DNA from: an uncultured Agathobaculum sp. | GTDB taxonomy: Bacteria > Bacillota > Clostridia > Oscillospirales > Butyricicoccaceae | Length of the DNA: 64,000 nucleotides | Assembly (NCBI GenBank): GCA_944384725.1 | Contig: CALWUJ010000006.1 | Location: forward strand, 1-64,000 | Direction of reading: 5' to 3' | Position numbers and translations under genes: made by a program | Part shown: positions 60,261-64,000 of the stretch, piece after piece | Position numbering within the stretch: the first letter of the stretch is position 1 | Layout of the letters: each line of letters opens with the position of its first letter | Notes under the pieces: generated by a model | The model's database searches: none | What the model was told of the DNA's origin: nothing | What the model saw: only the letters and a program-made list of their open reading frames with translations

Positions 60261-62654
60261 ATGAATCGTTTAGGCGAAAAATCCTTAAAAACACTGGAAT
60301 ATTATGAAATTCTTGAGCGGCTGGCCGCGCAGGCTGCGTCGGACGCGGCCAAAGCGAAATGCCGTGCGCTGCGTCCGCTCGATGACCATGAGCAGGCGCA
60401 GGTCTGGATGGATCAGACCACAGATGCGAAAAATCGTATGATCCGGCATGGCAGTCCCTCGTTCGGCGGTATCCGTGAGGTGGGTGCGATTCTGCTGCGC
60501 GCTGACCGCGGCGGTACGCTGAATCCGCGCGAGCTGCTCGATGTGGCAAGTCTGCTGCAAACCGCGCGCCGCGCATTGGTATATGATGCGGAGCAGGAGG
60601 AAAAGACGGCGCTGACGCCGATTTTTGGTTTGCTCACTGGTAACCGATCGCTGGAGGAAGCGATTACGACCGCAATCGTGTCCGAGGAGGAGATCGCGGA
60701 CGGCGCCTCCCCGGAACTGCTGTCCATCCGCCGCGAGCTGCGGCGCATTTCGGGCAAGGTGCGCGAGACGCTCAATCGCCTGATTGCGGGCGAACGGTCG
60801 AAGTATTTGCAGGAAACCATTATCACCCAACGAAACGGGCGTTTTGTGGTGCCGGTCAAGGCCGAACATCGCGGCGATATTCCGGGTCTGGTGCACGATA
60901 CTTCGTCCACCGGTGCGACGGTGTTTGTTGAGCCGCAGCAGGTGGTCGAGATCAACAACCAGATCAAGGTGCTCGAAGGCCGTGAGGAAGCCGAGATCGA
61001 GCGCATTCTTGCGGAATTGTCGAGCGAAGTTGCGAGCTATAAAAATGCGATCGAGCAGGACTTTGACGCGCTGGTGTCGCTCGATTTTGTGTTCGCGCGC
61101 GCCAAGCTGTCGTTCGAGATGAATGCAGCTCCGCCGGTGCTTTCGGATGGAAATGGCCGCTGCCGCCTGCTGCGCGCACGGCATCCGCTGCTGGATAAGG
61201 ACAAGGCAGTACCGATCGACATCGCAATCGGCGGTGAGTATGATACACTGGTCATCACCGGACCGAATACGGGCGGCAAAACCGTGTCGCTGAAAACGCT
61301 GGGTCTATTGTCGCTGATGGCGGCATCCGGCTTGCACATTCCGGCGAATGAGCAGAGCGAAATTGCATTGTTTGAGCATGTTTACGCCGATATTGGCGAT
61401 GAACAGAGCATTGAGCAATCCTTGTCCACATTCTCCGCGCACATGAAAACCATTGTGTCAATCATGGATTGCTGCGGTCAGGGCGATTTGGTGCTGTTTG
61501 ACGAGTTGGGCGCGGGCACCGACCCGGTCGAGGGTGCGGCGCTTGCGGTCGCGGTCATTGGCTATGCGCGCCAGATGGGCGCGTGTGTGGCGGCGACAAC
61601 ACATTATGCGGAACTGAAAACCTTTGCGCTCACGACTGACGGCGTCGAAAACGCCTCGTGTGAGTTCAACGTGCAGTCCTTGCAGCCGACCTATCGCTTG
61701 TTAACTGGTATTCCGGGCAAATCCAATGCGTTTGCGATCGCGGCGCGGCTGGGACTTCAGCCCACCATCATTGAGCGCGCAAAGGAGCAGGTTTCGACCG
61801 AGGACGCGCGTTTTGAGGATGTGCTGGCCGAACTCGAACGCGAGCGCCGCCGCGTCGAACAGATGCGGGATGAAGCGGCGAAGATGCGTTCGGCGGCGCA
61901 GTCTGAACGCGATAAGATGCGCGCGGAGCGCGACGCGGCAGAAGAACGCGCAGATAAAATGCTGGAAAGCGCGCGCAGTCAGGCCGATCGCATCCTGAAG
62001 GACGCGCGCATGACGGCCGAGACCGTCTTTGACGAGCTCGAGGATATGAAGAAAAAGGCACAGAAGAAAAACGCCGATCAGAACCTTGCCGCGGCCAAGG
62101 CCGCGCTGCGCGGTGTCATCACGCAGACCGAAAACGAACAGCGCCGCGGTGTGCAAAAGCGTGTGGTTGAGGCGGATGAACAGCGTCCGGTCAAGAAAGG
62201 CGACCGTGTGCGGCTGCTGAATGTCGGCGGCGTGCTGGCGGATGTTCTTGCGCCTGCGGATAAGAGCGGTAATGTGCAGGTGCAGGCGGGACCGATGAAA
62301 ATGGCGGTCAAGGAGAATGAACTGCGTCTGGTTGAACAGCCAAAAGCAGCGAAAAAGCCCGCACCACAGCCGCGGCGGAACGCACCCGCGCGCGAACTCA
62401 ACCTGCGCTCGGCGGCGAGCGAGGTCGATGTGCGTGGTATGAGCGCGGAGGAAGCACTGTTTGAGGTCGATAATTTCCTGTCCCGTGCGATCATGGCGGG
62501 ACTGCCGTCGGTGACGGTGATTCACGGCAAGGGAACCGGCGTGCTGCGAAATGCGGTGCAGCAGCATTTGCGCAGCAACAAGCGTGTCAAAAGCGTGCGC
62601 AGCGGTGTGTACGGCGAAGGCGAACAGGGTGTGACCATCGTGGAGCTGCGCTGA
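60261..62654 (+). CDS. mutS2: MutS2 / RqcU (endonuclease with Smr domain)
   Basis: A 797-residue protein. The ATPase core has Walker A TGPNTGGKT, Walker B LVLFDELGAGTDP and the TTHYAELK motif. A long coiled coil (about 520-640) and KOW-like region (about 645-695) precede the C-terminal Smr domain with VDVRG and HGKGTG. Family members suppress recombination and split collided ribosomes. ATG 60261 fits the GGGAG site better than the GTG just before it. Confidence 0.95.
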   Translation: MNRLGEKSLKTLEYYEILERLAAQAASDAAKAKCRALRPLDDHEQAQVWMDQTTDAKNRMIRHGSPSFGGIREVGAILLRADRGGTLNPRELLDVASLLQTARRALVYDAEQEEKTALTPIFGLLTGNRSLEEAITTAIVSEEEIADGASPELLSIRRELRRISGKVRETLNRLIAGERSKYLQETIITQRNGRFVVPVKAEHRGDIPGLVHDTSSTGATVFVEPQQVVEINNQIKVLEGREEAEIERILAELSSEVASYKNAIEQDFDALVSLDFVFARAKLSFEMNAAPPVLSDGNGRCRLLRARHPLLDKDKAVPIDIAIGGEYDTLVITGPNTGGKTVSLKTLGLLSLMAASGLHIPANEQSEIALFEHVYADIGDEQSIEQSLSTFSAHMKTIVSIMDCCGQGDLVLFDELGAGTDPVEGAALAVAVIGYARQMGACVAATTHYAELKTFALTTDGVENASCEFNVQSLQPTYRLLTGIPGKSNAFAIAARLGLQPTIIERAKEQVSTEDARFEDVLAELERERRRVEQMRDEAAKMRSAAQSERDKMRAERDAAEERADKMLESARSQADRILKDARMTAETVFDELEDMKKKAQKKNADQNLAAAKAALRGVITQTENEQRRGVQKRVVEADEQRPVKKGDRVRLLNVGGVLADVLAPADKSGNVQVQAGPMKMAVKENELRLVEQPKAAKKPAPQPRRNAPARELNLRSAASEVDVRGMSAEEALFEVDNFLSRAIMAGLPSVTVIHGKGTGVLRNAVQQHLRSNKRVKSVRSGVYGEGEQGVTIVELR

Positions 62655-62791
62655 AACCGGTTTCGGCAGATGGGATAAATTTTGCGCATTTTTTTGCGAA
62701 AAACCGTCATACAGGGCAAAATGCCTTATATCTTCGCACAATGCAGGAAAAAATTCATCAAAAACGCAAAAGCGGCGGGCGCAAAAGAGAC

Positions 62792-62820
62792 TTGACGAAA
62801 TCGACAAAAGAGGATAGACT
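62792..62820 (+). promoter_or_regulatory. Promoter of the HPr-like gene
   Basis: TTGACG (62792-62797) and TAGACT (62815-62820) are 17 bases apart. The mutS2-HPr gap (62655-62791) contains nothing else recognised. Confidence 0.7.
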
Positions 62821-62859
62821 ATATATAACGGATTTGAAGAAATAGGAGCGATGCAGATT

Positions 62860-63123
62860 ATGTATTCGAAAGAGGTACAGGTTACCAATCAGGTAGGCTT
62901 ATATGCCCGTCCCGCTACGTTTTTTATTCAGAAGGCCAATGAGTTCAAGTCGACGATCCTGGTAGAGAAGGAAGAGCGCCGCGTTAACGCGAAGAGCTTG
63001 CTCGGCATTCTGTCCCTGGGCATTACCAAGGGCACTACCATCAACCTGATCGCAGACGGCCCGGACGAGGAAGAGGCTGTTTCTGCTCTGGTTGAGCTGA
63101 TTACGTCCAACTTTACCGACTAA
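62860..63123 (+). CDS. HPr-family protein with Tyr15 (Crh-like)
   Basis: An 87-residue HPr-fold protein. With the ATG at 62860, numbering matches HPr exactly: the motif is GLYARPA, so the phosphocarrier His15 is replaced by Tyr15 (codon TAT). Ser46 in NAKSLLG is kept. Like Bacillus Crh (Gln15), it should not carry phosphate from Enzyme I but could be phosphorylated by HPr kinase and act with CcpA. ATG 62851 is also in frame but lies only two bases after AGGAG. A normal HPr must be encoded elsewhere to serve the PTS here. Confidence 0.9.
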   Translation: MYSKEVQVTNQVGLYARPATFFIQKANEFKSTILVEKEERRVNAKSLLGILSLGITKGTTINLIADGPDEEEAVSALVELITSNFTD

Positions 63124-63140
63124 GTTATCGCATCCTGAGG

Positions 63141-63170
63141 AAAAGCGCCGAATTGATCGGCGCTTTTTTT
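63141..63170 (+). terminator. Terminator after the HPr-like gene
   Basis: AAAGCGCCGA and TCGGCGCTTT flank a five-base loop and are followed by a T run ending at 63170. Confidence 0.93.
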
Positions 63171-63207
63171 ATCGGAGGCATTCGCTGCAAAAAGGAGGCG
63201 GTTCGCC

Positions 63208-64000
63208 GTGACAAGGGAACAACTCAAGGAGCGTGTACGCCGTCTGCCGATGCAGCCGGGCGTGTATCTGCACAAGGACAAAACCGGCAAGGTGATCTAT
63301 GTCGGTAAAGCGAAGCTGCTGCGCAACCGTGTATCCAACTACTTTCAGCCGCCAGAACGCCTGAACGCAAAAACCAGACAACTGGTCAGTCATATTGATG
63401 ATTTCGACATTATTGTGACCGAAAGCGAATTTGAAGCGCTTGTGCTGGAAAACTCGATGATCAAAAAGTACAAGCCCAAGTATAATATCCTTTTGAAGGA
63501 CGATAAGGGCTATCCCTATATTCGGCTGAACACCGATGCACCCTATCCGGCATTTACGGTTGTTTCGCGTCCGGCACGCGATGGGGCGCGCTATTTTGGA
63601 CCGTATCCGGGCCGTGTGGCGGCACGGCGGGCAATTGATACGATCAGCGAGGCGCTGCTGCTTAAGACTTGCGCGCGTGTGTTCCCGCGTGATATCGGCA
63701 AGGAACGGCCGTGCCTGAACCAGCATCTTGGACGCTGCTGTGCCCCGTGCACAGGAAAAGTCAGTCCGGAGGAATATCATGCGCTGATTCATCAGGCAAT
63801 TGCGTTGTTTGAAGGCAATGCGAAGCAGTTGGAAAAAGAACTGACCGAGAAGATGAACGAAGCGGCGGAAGAATTGCAGTTTGAGCGTGCAGCGATGCTG
63901 CGTGACCGCCTGCGCGCCGTGCAAAAGCTGGGAACGCGGCAGCATGTGGTCGCAGGCGCGTTCGCGGAACTGGATATCATCGCGTTTGTGCAGGGGCAGA
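63208..64000 (+). CDS. uvrC: Excinuclease ABC subunit C, 5' part
   Basis: The frame runs off the right edge, giving 264 residues of UvrC. The GIY-YIG nuclease domain is at the N-terminus (LPMQPGVYLHKD, IYVGKAK). A four-cysteine cluster follows in TCARVF and PCLNQHLGRCCAPC. The UvrB-binding helical hairpin begins near residue 205. UvrC makes both incisions in nucleotide excision repair. The start is GTG at 63208 after AAGGAGGCG. Confidence 0.95.
   Translation, partial: MTREQLKERVRRLPMQPGVYLHKDKTGKVIYVGKAKLLRNRVSNYFQPPERLNAKTRQLVSHIDDFDIIVTESEFEALVLENSMIKKYKPKYNILLKDDKGYPYIRLNTDAPYPAFTVVSRPARDGARYFGPYPGRVAARRAIDTISEALLLKTCARVFPRDIGKERPCLNQHLGRCCAPCTGKVSPEEYHALIHQAIALFEGNAKQLEKELTEKMNEAAEELQFERAAMLRDRLRAVQKLGTRQHVVAGAFAELDIIAFVQGQ

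Overview
The window reads as chromosome from an endospore-forming, fairly GC-rich member of the Clostridia (Firmicutes). The grounds are pro-sigma-E with SpoIIGA, GPR, SpoIIP, YqfC/YqfD, YlbJ and a gerA-type operon, together with two PTS systems, strong AGGAGG-type ribosome binding sites and many GTG/TTG starts. A Butyricicoccus/Agathobaculum/Ruminococcaceae-like gut anaerobe is a reasonable guess, but species cannot be fixed from this sequence. I see no insertion sequence, prophage, CRISPR array or rRNA. There is one tRNA, tRNA-Pro(CGG).

Layout. Positions 1-4.6 kb hold a selenium cluster (yqeC, DUF3343, TusA/YedF-like, yedE, cysteine desulfurase/selenocysteine lyase-like, selD) with no selA/selB/selC in view, the pattern linked to selenium-dependent molybdenum hydroxylases. 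Positions 4.7-6.2 kb hold a DMT exporter and a YgjP-like metallopeptidase. Positions 6.2-12.6 kb are a sucrose locus: LacI regulator, PTS IIBCA, sucrose-6-phosphate hydrolase, HAD phosphatase, fructokinase, with a perfect cre-like operator. Positions 12.6-16.5 kb are the riboflavin operon ribD-ribE-ribBA-ribH on the minus strand, with promoter, FMN riboswitch and attenuator all visible. Positions 16.7-21.5 kb hold lepA-hemW and an ACT/UPF0210 pair.

Positions 21.5-24.2 kb hold spoIIGA-sigE, a GNAT acetyltransferase, and a sigG gene that keeps its sigma-F-like promoter but stops after 111 codons. Positions 24.2-26.5 kb hold nucleoside salvage genes and tRNA-Pro. Positions 26.8-37.7 kb look like an amino-sugar (N-acetylgalactosamine-type) utilisation region: mannose-family PTS IIB-IIC-IID, an unknown TPR-like membrane protein, IIA, AgaS-like SIS protein, AraC regulator, NagA, and the tagatose-bisphosphate aldolase pair KbaY/KbaZ. 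The tagatose-6-phosphate kinase is not in the window. Repeated short motifs in these promoters suggest one regulon.

Positions 38.1-43.6 kb (minus strand) hold a compact gerA-gerC-gerB operon, spoIIP and gpr, with sigma-G-type promoters, and the divergent rpsT. Positions 43.9-53.9 kb are mostly cell-surface genes: an SLH protein, a condensation-like acyltransferase, a glycosyltransferase next to a BclA-like collagen-repeat protein, DegV, a polysaccharide deacetylase and a D-Ala-D-Ala carboxypeptidase. Positions 53.9-64 kb hold ylbJ, yqfC-yqfD-phoH-ybeY-dgkA-era-recO, mutS2, an HPr paralogue with Tyr in place of His15 (Crh-like), and the 5' part of uvrC.

The observations most worth following up are the truncated sigG beside otherwise intact sporulation genes, the Tyr15/Ser46 HPr, the glycosyltransferase-collagen pair, and the unknown protein placed between PTS IID and IIA.
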